64,000 nt of DNA from Hawksworthiomyces lignivorus (Eukaryota > Ascomycota > Sordariomycetes > Ophiostomatales > Ophiostomataceae): positions 1-64,000 of the forward strand of contig NTMA01000084.1 of assembly GCA_002917075.1 (NCBI GenBank), read 5' to 3'. The position numbers were made by a program, and so were the translations under genes. Positions 9,318 through 20,767 of the stretch are shown one piece after another; the stretch's first letter is position 1, and each line of letters opens with the position of its first letter. The notes under the pieces are model-generated. The model had not been told where the DNA came from. It saw only the letters and a list, made by a program, of their open reading frames with translations, and made no database searches.

Positions 9318-11634
9318 ATGCCCTCCCCGTTTGTCTTCGCAGTCCTTCCCCGCGTCATTCGACAATCGCCTCGCCCAGTCTCTGCTCTTCGACTCGCCTG
9401 CAGCGCCTCGACGACTGCCTTTTGGCTTCAGCGACCTAGAAGCCTCCAGATCCCTCTCCACTCTACTTTGCTCGCTTCCCCGCGCCGCCAATTCACCATG
9501 GCGACGACGTCTTCCTCGTCGGCCGCTGTCGACCGGCTTACCAGCCTCGTCAAGGGCTTCAGCCTCGAGGAGGCCACTGCCGCCTACCCCAACTGCCACC
9601 CGGACCAGAACCCCTTCGACCTGTACCGCGCCCACCTGGCCAACGTGCTGACGGGCGTCACGGGCGTCGACCGCAACCTGGTCTACCCCGCCCTCCAGTG
9701 GACCACGGGCCTCGACAAGGGCGACCTGATCCTGGCCGTGCCCGCGCTGCGCGTCAAGGGCCGCAAGCCCGACGAGCTGGCCGCCGAGTGGGTCGCCAAG
9801 TTCCCGGCCGACGACCCGCTCGTCGAGCCGCCCACCGTCACCAACTACTTTATGCAGTTCTACTTCAAGCCGGCGCCGCTGGTCAAGTACACCCTTCCGC
9901 TGATCCGCGCCCAGGGTCGCGAGTTTGGCAACAACAAGTCCCTTGGCCTGCGCGACCCCAAGAACCCCAACCTGGGCCGCAAGAAGATCATCATCGAGTT
10001 CTCCAGCCCCAACATTGCCAAGCCCTTCCACGCGGGACACCTGCGGAGCACAATCAGTGGGTTTTTTTTTCCTTTTTCCGAGAGAAAATAAAATAGAATA
10101 TAACGCTCTCTCTCTCTCTCTCTCTTTCTTATACTGATGCGCCTTTCGTCTAGTCGGTGGCTTCCTCGCCAACCTCTACGAAAATGCCGGGTGGGACGTC
10201 GTCCGGGTCAACTACCTTGGCGACTGGGGCAAGCAGTACGGCCTGCTGGCGCTGGCATTTGAGCGGTTCGGTGACGAGGAGGCCCTGCGCCGGGACCCCA
10301 TCAACCATCTGTTCCAGCTCTACGTCAATATTGTGCGCCTTTCTCTGTCTATTTCTCTCCCTTTTCGACTTCTCAGCTCTCCGTCGCAATGTTTGCTGTT
10401 GACTTGCTAACCTGCTGGCCTTGCCCTTCTGCAGAACAGGGAGCTCACCGAGGAGAAGGCGCAGATCGAGGCCCTGAAGAAGGAGGGCAAGGAGGAGGAG
10501 GCCGCGAAGCTCGCCGCCAACAGCCTGGACGAGCAGGCCCGGGGGTACTTCCGCAAGATGACCGACGGCGACGCGGACGCCATGGCCCAGTGGCGCCGGT
10601 TCCGCGACCTGTCCATTGTGCGGTACCGCGAGACGTACTCGCGCCTCAACATCCACTTTGACGACTACAGCGGCGAGTCCCAGGTGCCCCAGGCCGCCAT
10701 GGACGTCACGGCCAAGCGGATGGCCGACCTCAACCTCACCGAGGAGTCCGAGGGCGCGCTGATCGTCGACTTTTCCAAGCACGTGCCCGGCAAGGAGGGC
10801 AAGCGCCTGGAGCGGCCGCTGGTGCGCAAGCGCGACGGCACCGCCCTGTACCTGACGCGCGACATCAGCGAGCTGCTGGGCCGCCACGAGCGCTACCACT
10901 TTGACAAGATGATCTACGTGGTGGCGTCGGCCCAGGACCTGCACCTCAAGCAGCTGTTCAAGATCGTCGAGCTGCTGGGCGAGAAAGACATCGCCGCCAA
11001 GTGCCAGCACATCAACTTTGGCCTCGTGCTCGGCATGAGCACGCGCAAGGGCACCGTCAAGTTCCTCGACGACATCCTGCGCGACGTCGGCGACAAGATG
11101 CACGAGGTCATGAAGACCAACGACGTCAAGTACGCCCAGGTCGACAACCCGGAGCGGACCGCCGACATCCTGGGCATCTCCGCCGTCATGGTCCAGGACA
11201 TGACCGGAAAGAGGATCAACAACTACACCTTTGACATGGACAAGATGACGTCCTTTGAGGGCGACACGGGCCCGTACCTGCAGTACGCCCACGCCCGCGT
11301 GTGCTCCATCGAGCGCCGGGCAGCGCTGTCCGCCGCCGACCTGGACGGCGCCGACACCAGCCTGCTGGCGGAGGCGCACGCCGTCAACATTGTGCGGCTG
11401 CTGGCGCAGTGGCCCGACGTCGTGCAGAACACGCTCAAGACGCTCGAGCCCACCACCGTCCTGACCTACCTCTTCAAGATGACCCACGCCCTCAGCTCCT
11501 CCTACGACCACCTCCAGGTCGTCGGCAGCGAGCCCGAGCTAATGAAGGCCCGCATGGCCCTCTACGACGCCGCCCGCATCGTCCTCAACAACGGCATGCG
11601 GCTGCTGGGCCTGAGCCCCGTCGACCGGATGTGA
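9318..11634 (+). CDS. RRS1: Arginyl-tRNA synthetase, three exons, probable dual targeting
   Basis: Exons 9318-10056, 10154-10332 and 10435-11634 give 705 residues from the first ATG, or 645 from the in-frame ATG at 9498. Both introns show GT...AG ends and branch-like CTGAT or TGCTAAC. Class I motifs are present: HAGHL (the HIGH signature, about residue 238) and MSTRKGT (the KMSKS-equivalent, about 507). The C-terminal helical anticodon-binding domain ends in LLGLSPVDRM, a typical ArgRS ending. The enzyme charges tRNA-Arg. The extra 60 N-terminal residues are rich in Arg, Ser, Ala and Leu with almost no acids and end in RRQF, which is mitochondrial-presequence-like. One gene may therefore supply both compartments. 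Enzyme identity is near certain; dual targeting is inferred. Confidence 0.96.
9498..9500 (+). promoter_or_regulatory. Second in-frame ATG, likely cytosolic ArgRS start
   Basis: This ATG lies exactly 60 codons after the upstream ATG, in the context CACCATGG, an excellent initiation context. The upstream ATG at 9318 (TTTCATGC) looks weaker. Leaky scanning could therefore yield a presequence-bearing and a presequence-free form. Confidence 0.6.
10105..10125 (+). repeat. CT microsatellite in ArgRS intron 1
   Basis: A run of about ten CT dinucleotides sits inside the first intron, upstream of the branch site. It is probably length-polymorphic. Confidence 0.8.
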
Positions 11635-11884
11635 GCGCGAGCGCATGCGGCAGAGCACGGCGCGGAAGAGGAGGGAGAGAGAGAGCCCCCGAGGGAGGTC
11701 GGAGACGAACGCTAGGGCGTGAGAATCACTGGGAAAAGGCCGAAAATAGGAAAATGAGGCGCGAGGGAGGGGTGGATAAAGGACGCCAAACGGAATGTAA
11801 AACAAGGATATCATGAATGTAATTGAACAGTGAAAAAAGACGAGGAAAAAAAATACAAAACTGCTCTATGCATATTACGCTCTA

Positions 11885-13897
11885 TTATGCCCTCTGCGCG
11901 TTCAGACGCCGCGGCCGTACGCGAATTCTGGGCTTATTCGGGCCGCCGGCGCCGCCAGCTCCTCCACCATTGCCACCATTGCCGCCGTCTCCTCCTCCAC
12001 CTCCGCCGTCTCCGTCACCGCCGCCATCATTTCCTCCTCCGCCTCCCCCACCACCGTCACCACCTCCGTCTCCCCCGTCACCACCTCCTCCGTCTCCTCC
12101 TCCACCACCACCACCATCTCCTCCTCCTCCACCTCTTCCTCCTCCTCCGCCTCCTCCACCTCCACCGTCACCACCGCCGCCTCCATCTCCACCTCCATCA
12201 TTATTATTGTTGTTGCCGCCGTCGTCGTTGTCGTCCACTGCACCCTGCAGCAGGTTGTAGGCGCGCTCGGGCATGGGCTCGGGCGGCATGTTGGCGCCGG
12301 TGAAGAAGGCGCGGGCGATAGAGGGCGGCAGGGCGCCGCCGGGGGGGGCGAAGCCGTCGCGGACGCGGGCCTCGCAGATGGCCATGAGCTGCTCGACGGA
12401 GGGGCGGTGGGCGGGGTCGTAGGCGAGGCAGCGCATGAGGGTGTGGCGCAGGCGGGCCTCGAGGCGGGCAGCGTAGGGCGCGTAGTGCAGGGGCCAGCCG
12501 TGGGTGAGGACGACCTGGGGCGCGTTGGCGGGCAGGGCGGGGTCGGCGCCGGCGGGGTCGCGCAGCACGGGCAGGCTGGCGACGGCGGGGATGCGCTGGG
12601 CAAAGGGCGGCTCCTCGGCCTGGCGCTGCAGCACGGCGCACAGCAGCACTTGGCCGGCCTGCCAGACGTTGGTCTTGTCGCCGTAGCGCCCTGCGATGGC
12701 AGCGGGCGTCTGGCCGCGATCGCGCGGCACGGCGTGGGGGTGGTCGGCGACCAGCTCCCACTCGGCGGTCCACTGCTCGGGCGCCATGTAGCCCGGCTTG
12801 CCGCGGCAGCGCAGCTCCCAGAGGGCGCGGGCGTCGCGCAGGACGTGGCGGTCGACGCGGCGGGCGAGGCCAAAGTCGACGAGCTTGAGCCGCGGCACGC
12901 GGCTGTGCTCAGGCTCGGTGCTGAGCCCGTTGGGCCGGTCGGGCGGGAACGCGCAGACGAGCACGTTGCTGGGGTCGAGGTCAAAGTGCACGAGGTGGTA
13001 GGGGCGGAGGCCGCGGGGCCGGCCGTTGTTGTTGTTGTTGTTGTTGGCATTGGGTACAACCGCCGGCGGCAGCTCCTCGGCCGCCCACCCGCGGGGCTGT
13101 TGGCTGGGCGGGTACTTGAGCGCCATGCAGCCCTTGGCCAGGCAGTAGAGCATACGCCACAGCGTCTCGTCGGGCCAGTCGAGCCCCTGCGCCGCCGCCG
13201 TGGCGATCCAGTGGCCCAGCGGGCCGTGCGGCAGGTACTCGAGCAGCAGGACGCCGTCGGAACCGTCGACGCGGCTGGCGCCCCGCCGCAGCGGCGTCGG
13301 CGGCGCCTGCGGCAGCACGCCGTGCACGGCTTCGGAGTCGTAGCCGCCGGCCAGGCGGCGCAGCTCGGCGATGGCGCGCAGCTGCACCACGTGCGGGGCG
13401 CCGCGCAGCAGCCGCAGAAAGCGCTTCTCGGCCGCCAGGCCGCGCTCGCTCTCGGGGCCCAGCGGCAGCTTGACCGCCACCTTGTGGAACCGGCCCTGCG
13501 CCGTCTGCGCCTCGAACAGCACCACCAGGCCCATGCCGCCCGCCGCCAGCACCCGCCGGAACCGCACCCCGAGGTAGAACAGGCCGCCTGCCGCCCGGTT
13601 CACCGCTGTCCGCGCCCGCTTGCGCCGCGCCGGCGTCTCCAGGTCGCGGATCGACCGCCGCTCCGCCGCCTGGAACCCGGGTCCCGCGTGCTGCCGCTGC
13701 GGGTCAGTCGGCGCCGAGAAGCCGTGGTGCAGGTCGTTGCGGTGCGCCACCGGCGGGTGCGGCAGCGCGTCCAGGTGCCCGTTGTCAAAGTGGTGGTTCG
13801 CCAGCTGGTGGCCGGTGCGGTAGGCCCCGCACAGGGCGTTGATGCGCTTCTGGTAGCGCCGCAGCGACAGCCGGTGCCGCAGGCCGTGCTCATGCAT
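11885..13897 (-). CDS. Protein kinase with variant catalytic loop and Gly/Asp-rich tail
   Basis: 670 residues from the ATG at 13895-13897. The frame continues upstream, but that part is not coding-like. Kinase motifs run in order: glycine loop AAGGMGLV, VAVKL (lysine), a catalytic loop HFDLDPSN where typical kinases have HRDLKPxN, VDFGLARR (intact DFG) and GYMAPEQW (APE-equivalent). The catalytic Asp, loop Asn and DFG Asp are retained, so activity is plausible, but the loop Arg and Lys are replaced. A poly-Asn microsatellite interrupts the region before the catalytic loop. The last 100 or so residues are almost pure Gly/Asp and end in a basic tail. It is convergent with the ArgRS gene. The substrate is unknown. 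Confidence 0.8.
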   Translation of the reverse strand: MHEHGLRHRLSLRRYQKRINALCGAYRTGHQLANHHFDNGHLDALPHPPVAHRNDLHHGFSAPTDPQRQHAGPGFQAAERRSIRDLETPARRKRARTAVNRAAGGLFYLGVRFRRVLAAGGMGLVVLFEAQTAQGRFHKVAVKLPLGPESERGLAAEKRFLRLLRGAPHVVQLRAIAELRRLAGGYDSEAVHGVLPQAPPTPLRRGASRVDGSDGVLLLEYLPHGPLGHWIATAAAQGLDWPDETLWRMLYCLAKGCMALKYPPSQQPRGWAAEELPPAVVPNANNNNNNNGRPRGLRPYHLVHFDLDPSNVLVCAFPPDRPNGLSTEPEHSRVPRLKLVDFGLARRVDRHVLRDARALWELRCRGKPGYMAPEQWTAEWELVADHPHAVPRDRGQTPAAIAGRYGDKTNVWQAGQVLLCAVLQRQAEEPPFAQRIPAVASLPVLRDPAGADPALPANAPQVVLTHGWPLHYAPYAARLEARLRHTLMRCLAYDPAHRPSVEQLMAICEARVRDGFAPPGGALPPSIARAFFTGANMPPEPMPERAYNLLQGAVDDNDDGGNNNNNDGGGDGGGGGDGGGGGGGGGGRGGGGGDGGGGGGGDGGGGDGGDGGGDGGGGGGGGNDGGGDGDGGGGGGDGGNGGNGGGAGGAGGPNKPRIRVRPRRLNAQRA
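11940..12220 (-). repeat. Coding Gly/Asp low-complexity tract
   Basis: Degenerate GGN/GAN triplets encode a Gly-Gly-Asp-type tail of the kinase. The + strand reads as CCN-rich, creating spurious Pro-rich frames. The tract is likely unstable in length. Confidence 0.8.
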
Positions 13898-14603
13898 CGC
13901 GAACCGGCGAGGTCCAGCGGCGGGCAAGAAGACGCGTGGAAGACAAAAATCAAAGACGACAAGACAAGAGCCTATTCTTGGCAAACTAGAGAGGCACAGA
14001 AGAAGCGCAGGCAAATAGGTAGAACATGATCCTGGACAGGAAGACATACATGGCACCGGATTCCACTTGCGGAAAGCCGTGCAGTCTATATATGCTCCGC
14101 TGCACCATCGTCGAGATGTGCCCCTATTTGGTAAAGGGATGGGACTCTGTAGAAGAGGAACATTCAAAAAATTACAATTTCCTTGATGAACAATAGGTCC
14201 AAGAAACAAGGCAAAGAGACACAGCCTCTAGAGGATGTCTATTTTAAATACGTGATGCCTCAATTGAACAATGGACCGCCCATATGAAAGCGACAACAAT
14301 ATTAAGAGAATAGCCTACGTTTCTTTCATCTATTTGTGTAGATCCGACAAAAGAGTCGAAGAGAGCGCCTTTGTCTCAAATATTAAAACAATACGAGGCA
14401 CTCTTCTTGGTGCGTATTTCTGTTTCATTGTATTGTCGATTATGTATAGATCCTTTCGTGAGAGGCTCGTACTTCGCGCCGTATTGGGGTTGCCTTTGCC
14501 ATACTCTCATCTCCCCCCGGCCTGGGTCGGTTTTTAAAGCGATAGTTTTACAGATGGTCCGGATTTTAACACGGCAGTTGAGCAGTCTGTATTTGTTGTG
14601 ACT
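13898..14603. other. Intergenic gap upstream of the kinase, 3' of the hydrolase
   Basis: A TATATA at 14087-14092, about 190 bp upstream of the kinase ATG, could be its TATA element. Nothing else is recognised. Confidence 0.4.
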
Positions 14604-15958
14604 TCACTCACCCCGTCCAGATACGCTATTTGACAGTCCTGCATCGTACAACGAATGGCCGATCGTGTCAAACACTTTCTGAACGGCACCCCACCTCAGA
14701 TTCCATATCCCGTCATGGTCTGCGCCCTTTATGACTGTGCTCCGGTATTCAACGACATCGCCACGGTGCTTTACGTCCCAGCACTGATCAAACCACTGCA
14801 GCAGAGGTCAGAGGTCCTTTAGTTGCTTGGGTCTGGCAAGAAATAGAAAGCGAAAACTTTGCAACGAACGTACCAGCGGGCCTTTCGAGCCTCCGTCACC
14901 TATCATGGCGTCACTCTCCGCGTAAAATACCTCGACAACCAGTCGCCTCCCGGAGGCGCGTAGAGCCTCCACCAGACGTGGGATAAGCGTGTCATAATCT
15001 CCCCAGTCGCTCCATCCATTCATGCCGTCCACCTTTTGCATGAGTAACAAAGCGTCGGTTGAGATACCGCGGACGCCCTCAGCGTAGATTCGCTCGATAA
15101 TCTTAGGCCAGAGATCCTCTTCGAATTTGGCGTCGCTCCTTTCCGTATTATTTCTCACCACCTCGACGGCTCTTTTGCGTGAGGACGTCGGCGAGAGTTT
15201 TGTCACGACAGCCTGGCTGAGGCCAAAGCAGATGCCAAGGATGGGCCCGACGTGGTTGTTTATCAATCTTGCCAGCCTGTCAGTCTTGCTGACGATACTT
15301 GCAGGGAGGGACTGTACGATAGCCATCATAGTTGAGCTCGTGTGCCCAGGCAAGATCCAAGGCGCCCCAATCGCAAGATATGGGTTCCTGGTGCTCAAAA
15401 CTTCGGGGTGATTGAGTATCAGATCCAAGGCGAAGATCGTTCCGCCGCTATGGCAGCCCAAAGAAACGCTACATATGCCAAGATGCTTGAGGAGCGCCGG
15501 AATCGCCTCTATAGATCACAGCCCGTTAGGTTCTGCGGGCATAGCTGCAATTTTCAGAGCGCGCCGCAGATGAAAATCATATCTGCATGTATTTCACTCC
15601 TAGAAAGGCACATGCAGAGCGACCAAATTCATGCAGAAATCGACGTACCCGACCACAGGCTTAGCACACGCTTTGCATCAATGGCATCGGTGCCCCCAAA
15701 TCCTGGTCGATCTGCGTTTAAGATGCGTATCTTGTGCGTCTTGGCAATCTCATCCTTGGCGATATGGACTAGGCGGGACGCTACCATCGATCCAAAAAAG
15801 AGAAAAATAGTCTCTTCTTCCGGGTTTGCTTCATTGCGGTAGCCGTAGTCTACATATTTGACCTTGAAAGGCTTAGGTCTTCCTTTCGCTGCATCGGCGG
15901 GCAACTCAAACGTCCTGCTGAATCTGGGATCATCGATATAATCAGACAGAATTGCCAT
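14604..15958 (-). CDS. Alpha/beta hydrolase-fold protein, three exons
   Basis: Exons 15958-15649, 15508-14874 and 14795-14604 (reading leftward) give 378 residues. The introns 15509-15648 and 14796-14873 both start GTACGT, and the joins restore a continuous fold. Fold signatures: DRPGFGG (oxyanion-side loop, about residue 85), nucleophile elbow LGCHSGG (Ser, with Cys in the first small-residue position), an acidic residue after the last strands, and a C-terminal ADHDGIW whose His fits the triad base. The protein is cytosolic by appearance; there is no signal peptide from this start. An alternative upstream ATG at 16090 would add 44 residues. Substrate is unknown; relatives include esterases, lipases and epoxide hydrolases. 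It is divergent from the NLR gene, with a 736-bp shared gap. Confidence 0.82.
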
Positions 15959-16694
15959 TGCGGTTGCAGTTGGCAGCGCAGCTGTGCGCCTTAAAACTGG
16001 TGTTTTCGCAAACCCGAAGTTTTGCTTGATGGTCGCAATTGAAATGTGTACACAACGGCTAAGATGTGCACTGATACGGTAGAGGTACACGTGCTTGTGA
16101 ACCCACGGATTTGTCGCGCCCGTTGCTTATAGCAAAGGAATATGGGTCACCATTGTGTGCAGTATTTACAGTTCTTTGGGCTCTTTGCGTAATACGATGC
16201 TGTAGATGTGCAGTAGATTCAGCTTTAGCCATCTATTTTAACAAATCCCTGCTGCTCCTCTACTTTCTCGTGGAGTATGCCCACTTCAGCAAACGGGGAA
16301 TTGGGCGTCGCTAGACTTTTCAGCTAAACCAATACCCAACAGTGCTCTGCCAGCCTTGTCCATGGGCACATCCGATCCCTCTTCCCCTCAGGTAGTTTAT
16401 GGCGGTGTGGGTGGTCTCTTGTAAGCTACGCACTTGGCTCTACGCCTGTGGCATTTCGAGGTTGCAGTGCCTCTTTTCTATTCCGTGCGAAGCGCCAGGC
16501 AGCGAAGAGCCTTGCAAAATGCCTTGCAAAAACTTTCAGCTCAAATCACTTGACATACATCTTTTGGTGATGCAGCTCCTCCATTAATTTTGAAATTGAT
16601 CCTTCACTTCTTCAACATGCCGCGACGTTAATTCTCGATTAGCTTCTCCGCGATAACCTTCCGGCTGCCAACGGTCGCGACAACTCTCTGAACA
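15959..16694. other. Divergent promoter gap, hydrolase / NLR
   Basis: The gap is AT-richer than its flanks, with no recognisable gene. It should carry both promoters. Confidence 0.5.
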
Positions 16695-19600
16695 ATGCGT
16701 CTCTTGGAACGCAGCGATGACGGCGAGATCTTCCTGACAGAGAACTTTCCTGATGGCAAAATCCCACAATATGCAATACTTTCGCACACATGGGGCGAAG
16801 AAGAGGTCCTCTTCAATGATCTGCTAAATGGGACGGGCAAGAACAAGCTTGGGCACGAAAAGATCCGGTTTTGCGGAGAACAGGCTCGGCGAAATGGCTT
16901 GAGATACTTTTGGGTGGACACATGTTGTATCGACAAGACCAGCAGCGCAGAGCTTCAGGAAACCATCAGCTGCATGTTTCGCTTTTACAAGAACGCAGAG
17001 AAATGCTAGTATGTTCGTTTCTATTTATTGTTCCTCGGTTTATACGCACGTTCGATAGAGCTGACAAACGACCAGTGTCTATCTCGCTGATGTGTCAAAG
17101 CTTCCCTCTGATTCCGACGGTGAATCTAATCCGTCGTGCTGGAAGCCGGCTTTTCGGAAGAGTAGATGGTTCACTCGCGGCTGGACTCTTCAAGAGCTTA
17201 TTGCTCCAACCTCGGTCGAATTCTTTTCCAAAGAAGGTGTAAAACTGGGCAACAAGAAGTCTCTAGAGGAAAGTATCTACGAGATTACAGGAATACCTCT
17301 CAGTGTCCTTCGAGGCGGGCCCCTATCTGATTTTAGCATCTCTCAGCGAATGGCGTGGATGAAGGATCGCGACACCGCACGCAAGGAAGACAAAGCATAT
17401 TCGCTGCTCGGCATTTTCGACGTTCACATGCCCCTTCTCTACGGCGAAGGGGAAGAGAAGGCGTTCAAGCGTCTCCAGAAAGAGATCAGCGAAGGTTCGT
17501 GGACCAATAACTATATTTTGCATTCATAATAGCTAACAATATAGAACAGCATGCCCAGACACTTCCAGCGCAGTGTTCAAAATCGGCTTGGAATTGCCTG
17601 GGATCACCCCGGTTCAGCACTTCGTTGCAAGAGAGGAAGAGCTTACCGAGCTACACGAGGTACTTGGCAAGGGTATTAACCGCCGCACCGCTGTGATTCA
17701 TGGCCTTGGCGGTATGGGAAAGACACAATTGGCTCTGCAATATGTGGTGCGCCACCGGGACGACTATTCAGCTGTGTTCTGGTTCAATGCTCGAGATTAG
17801 ACCACGTTGAAGCAAGAATTCGTGCGAGCAGCCAAACGCATCTCGCACAGGTTCCCATCTGTTGTCTATATCAAGAATGCGGTAGAGAGTCGTGATCTTG
17901 ACCAGACGGTTTGCGCTGTTAAGCAATGGTTTAATGTTCCTGAAAATAGCCGTTGGCTTATTGTTTACGATAATTACGACAACCTCCTATTAGAAGGAAA
18001 TAATGAAGAGAGGAATAAAATTGAGCTGGATACAGACGGAAGTGACGTCTTGGAAGGCTACGATATACGCAAGTTTCTGCCAGACGCTTATCACGGTGCT
18101 GTCCTTATCACGACACGGTCGTCCAGAATCCAATTCGCACATCGCATTCCCCTCAGGAAACTAAACCACATCGAAGAGGGCCTTGAGATTCTGTCTCGTA
18201 CGTCAGGCCGGCAAAACTTAAGCAAAGGTAAATCACAAAATTATATGAGTATAGTACGGGGCTAACTATCGTCTATAGATGCCACTGCTGTCGAGCTTGC
18301 ACAGATCTTGGATGGACTACCGCTTGCACTTTCTACTGCTGGCATGTATTTATATAATATGCCGATAACATATTCAGAATATATTCACATGTACAACAAG
18401 TCGTGGCAGAGTTTACTGGAGACAGCTCCATCGCTTGACTCGTACGACAAAACCCTCTACTCGACGTGGGATATCTCATATGCTCAGGTTAAGTCACGAA
18501 ATATGACATCGGCAATGTTGCTACAGCTGTGGGCGTACTTTGATCATGAAGACCTTTGGTTTGAGCTACTCAAAGAAGGTCAGTCAAATGGTCCACCGTG
18601 GTTTCAGAAAATGGCAAGCGATAAAATCAGTTTTAATGAATCAGTACGTGTGTTGTGTGATTATGGGCTGGTCGAGGCCGATAAGTCATCGACAAAATAT
18701 ACAACGGAATCGCCTGGTTATAGCATACATAGTTGCGTACACGCGTGGACGATACACGCGTTAAATAATATCAAGAACGACGACTTGGCACGGCTAGCGA
18801 TAAGGTGTATAAGTTCAAAAATACCAGCAAATACTGAAAGAGAGTATTGGGTTATGCAGCAGCGGCTTGTACAACATAGTGCTTATTGCCTAACGATGAT
18901 TACGAATGGTATATCAGTTGATGAAGGAGAAGAGTGGACTCTGCGGAAGCTGGGTAATCTCTTTCGACATCAGGGCCGGTTCGACGAGGCCGAGGCCATG
19001 TATGATCGCGCTCTACACTGCAGTGAGAAGACGTTTGGAGTAGACCATATGGAGACGATTTATGTTGTTGGTTGCTTAGCTATCCTATATGAGATCCAAG
19101 GCCGGTTCGACGAGGCTGAGGCCATGTACGATCGCACTCTGCAGGGCCGAGAGAAAGCGCTTGGGCGAAACCATCCAGATACGCTTATAACTCTCAACAA
19201 CTTGGGCAGCCTCTATCACAGTCAAGGTCGGCTCGACAAGGCTGAGTCTATGTACGATCGCGCTCTACAGGGCCAGGAGAAATCATTTGGGCCAGACCAT
19301 CCAGGTACGCTTAGTACTATCAACAACTTAGGTAGCCTCTATCAGAGTCAAGGTCGGCTCGACGAGGCTGAGTCTATGTACAATCGCGCTCTACAGGGCC
19401 AGGAGAAATCGCTTGGGCCAGACCATACAGATACGCTTATAACTCTCAACAACTTAGGCATCCTCTATAAAGGCCAAGGCCGGCTCGACGAGGCTGAGTC
19501 TATGTACGATCGCGCTCTACAGGGCCAGGAGAAATCGCTTGGGCCAGACCATACAGATACGCTTAGGACTATCAACAACTTAGGCAACCTCTATAAAGGC

Positions 19601-20767
19601 CAAGGCCGGCTCGACGAGGCTGAGTCTATGTACGATCGCGCTCTACAGGGCCAGGAGAAATCGCTTGGGCCAGACCATACAGAGACGCTTGGGACTATCA
19701 ACAACTTAGGCAACCTCTATAAAGACCAAGGTCGGCTCGACGAGGCCGAGTCTATGTACGATCGCGCTCTACAGGGCCAGGAGAAATCGCTTGGGCCAGA
19801 CCATCCAGATACGCTTAGTACTATCAACAACTTAGGCAACCTCTATAAAGGTCAAGGCCGGCTCGACAAGGCTGAGTCTATGTACGATCGCACTCTACAG
19901 GGTAAGGAGAAATCGCTTGGGCCAGACCATGCAGATACGCTTAGGACTATCAACAACTTGGGCAACCTTTATTACAGTCAAGGTCGGCTCGACGAGGCTG
20001 AGTCTATGTACGATCGCGTTCTACAAGGCCAGGAGAAATCGTTTGGGCCAGGCCATACAGATACGCTCAGGACTATCAACAACTTGGGCACTCTCTATTA
20101 CAGTCAAGGTCGGCTCGACAAGGCTGAGTCTATGTACGATCGCGCTCTACAGGGCCAGGAGAAATCGCTTGGGCCAGACCATACAGATACGCTCAGGACT
20201 ATCAACAACTTGGGCACTCTCTATTACAGTCAAGGTCGGCTCGACAAGGCTGAGTCTATGTACGATCGCGCTCTACAAGGCCAGGAGAAATCGCTTGGGC
20301 CAGACCATACAGATACGCTCAGGACTATCAACAACTTGGGCACTCTCTATTACAGTCAAGGTCGGCTCGACAAGGCTGAGTCTATGTACGATCGCGCTCT
20401 ACAAGGCCAGGAGAAATCGCTTGGGCCAGACCATACAGATACGCTCAGGACTATCAACAACTTGGGCACTCTCTATTACAGTCAAGGTCGGCTCGACAAG
20501 GCTGAGTCTATGTACGATCGCGCTCTACAGGGCATGGAGAAATCGCTTGGGCCAGGCCATCCAGAGACGCTCAAGACTATCAGCAACTTGGGCAACCTTT
20601 ATAGAACGCAAGGCCGGCTCAACGAGGCTGTGGCCACATACGACCGCGCTCTTCACGGTCAAATGAATTTGCTCGGGCCAGGCCATCCAGATACGCTTAA
20701 GACTGCCAATAACTTGGGCAGCCTCTATCAGATCCAAGGCTGGCTCATGTACGATCGCGTGCTATAG
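16695..20767 (+). pseudogene. HET-NB-ARC-TPR NLR-like gene with an in-frame TAG
   Basis: Four exons, 16695-17008, 17076-17494, 17550-18227 and 18279-20767, join in frame to 1300 codons. Introns are 51-67 bp and three show a CTAAC or GCTGAC branch. HET domain: YAILSHTWG, FWVDTCCIDK, FTRGWTLQEL. NB-ARC: P-loop GLGGMGKT (about residues 296-303), Walker B WLIVYDN, ITTRSSR, and GLPLAL. Then about 14 TPR units of 42 residues. A single TAG at 17798-17800 (codon 328) interrupts the nucleotide-binding domain just after the P-loop; everything downstream remains open and conserved. CAG to TAG by C-to-T change would fit RIP (repeat-induced point mutation) or ordinary mutation; sequencing error or readthrough are alternatives. 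Related intact proteins act in heterokaryon incompatibility and cell death. Confidence 0.8.
18949..20764 (+). repeat. TPR array, 126-bp units
   Basis: About 14 full units plus a truncated last one encode 42-residue kinesin-light-chain-type TPRs (pattern NLGxLYxxQGRLDEAESMYDRAL...). Units starting near 19975, 20101, 20227, 20353 and 20479 have their shared CAGTCAAGG word exactly 126 bp apart and are nearly identical in DNA. This indicates recent duplication or homogenisation; the first two and last two units are diverged. Confidence 0.95.

Noticed and set aside
12407..14029. Long + strand frame opposite the kinase; similar ones at 22384-23658 and 10150-11511
   Set aside because: They are antisense shadows of real exons with skewed composition and no motifs.
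13898..14209. N-terminal extension of the kinase to residue -104
   Set aside because: The composition before the ATG at 13897 is Cys/Leu/Ser-rich, unlike the protein after it, and contains no conserved feature.
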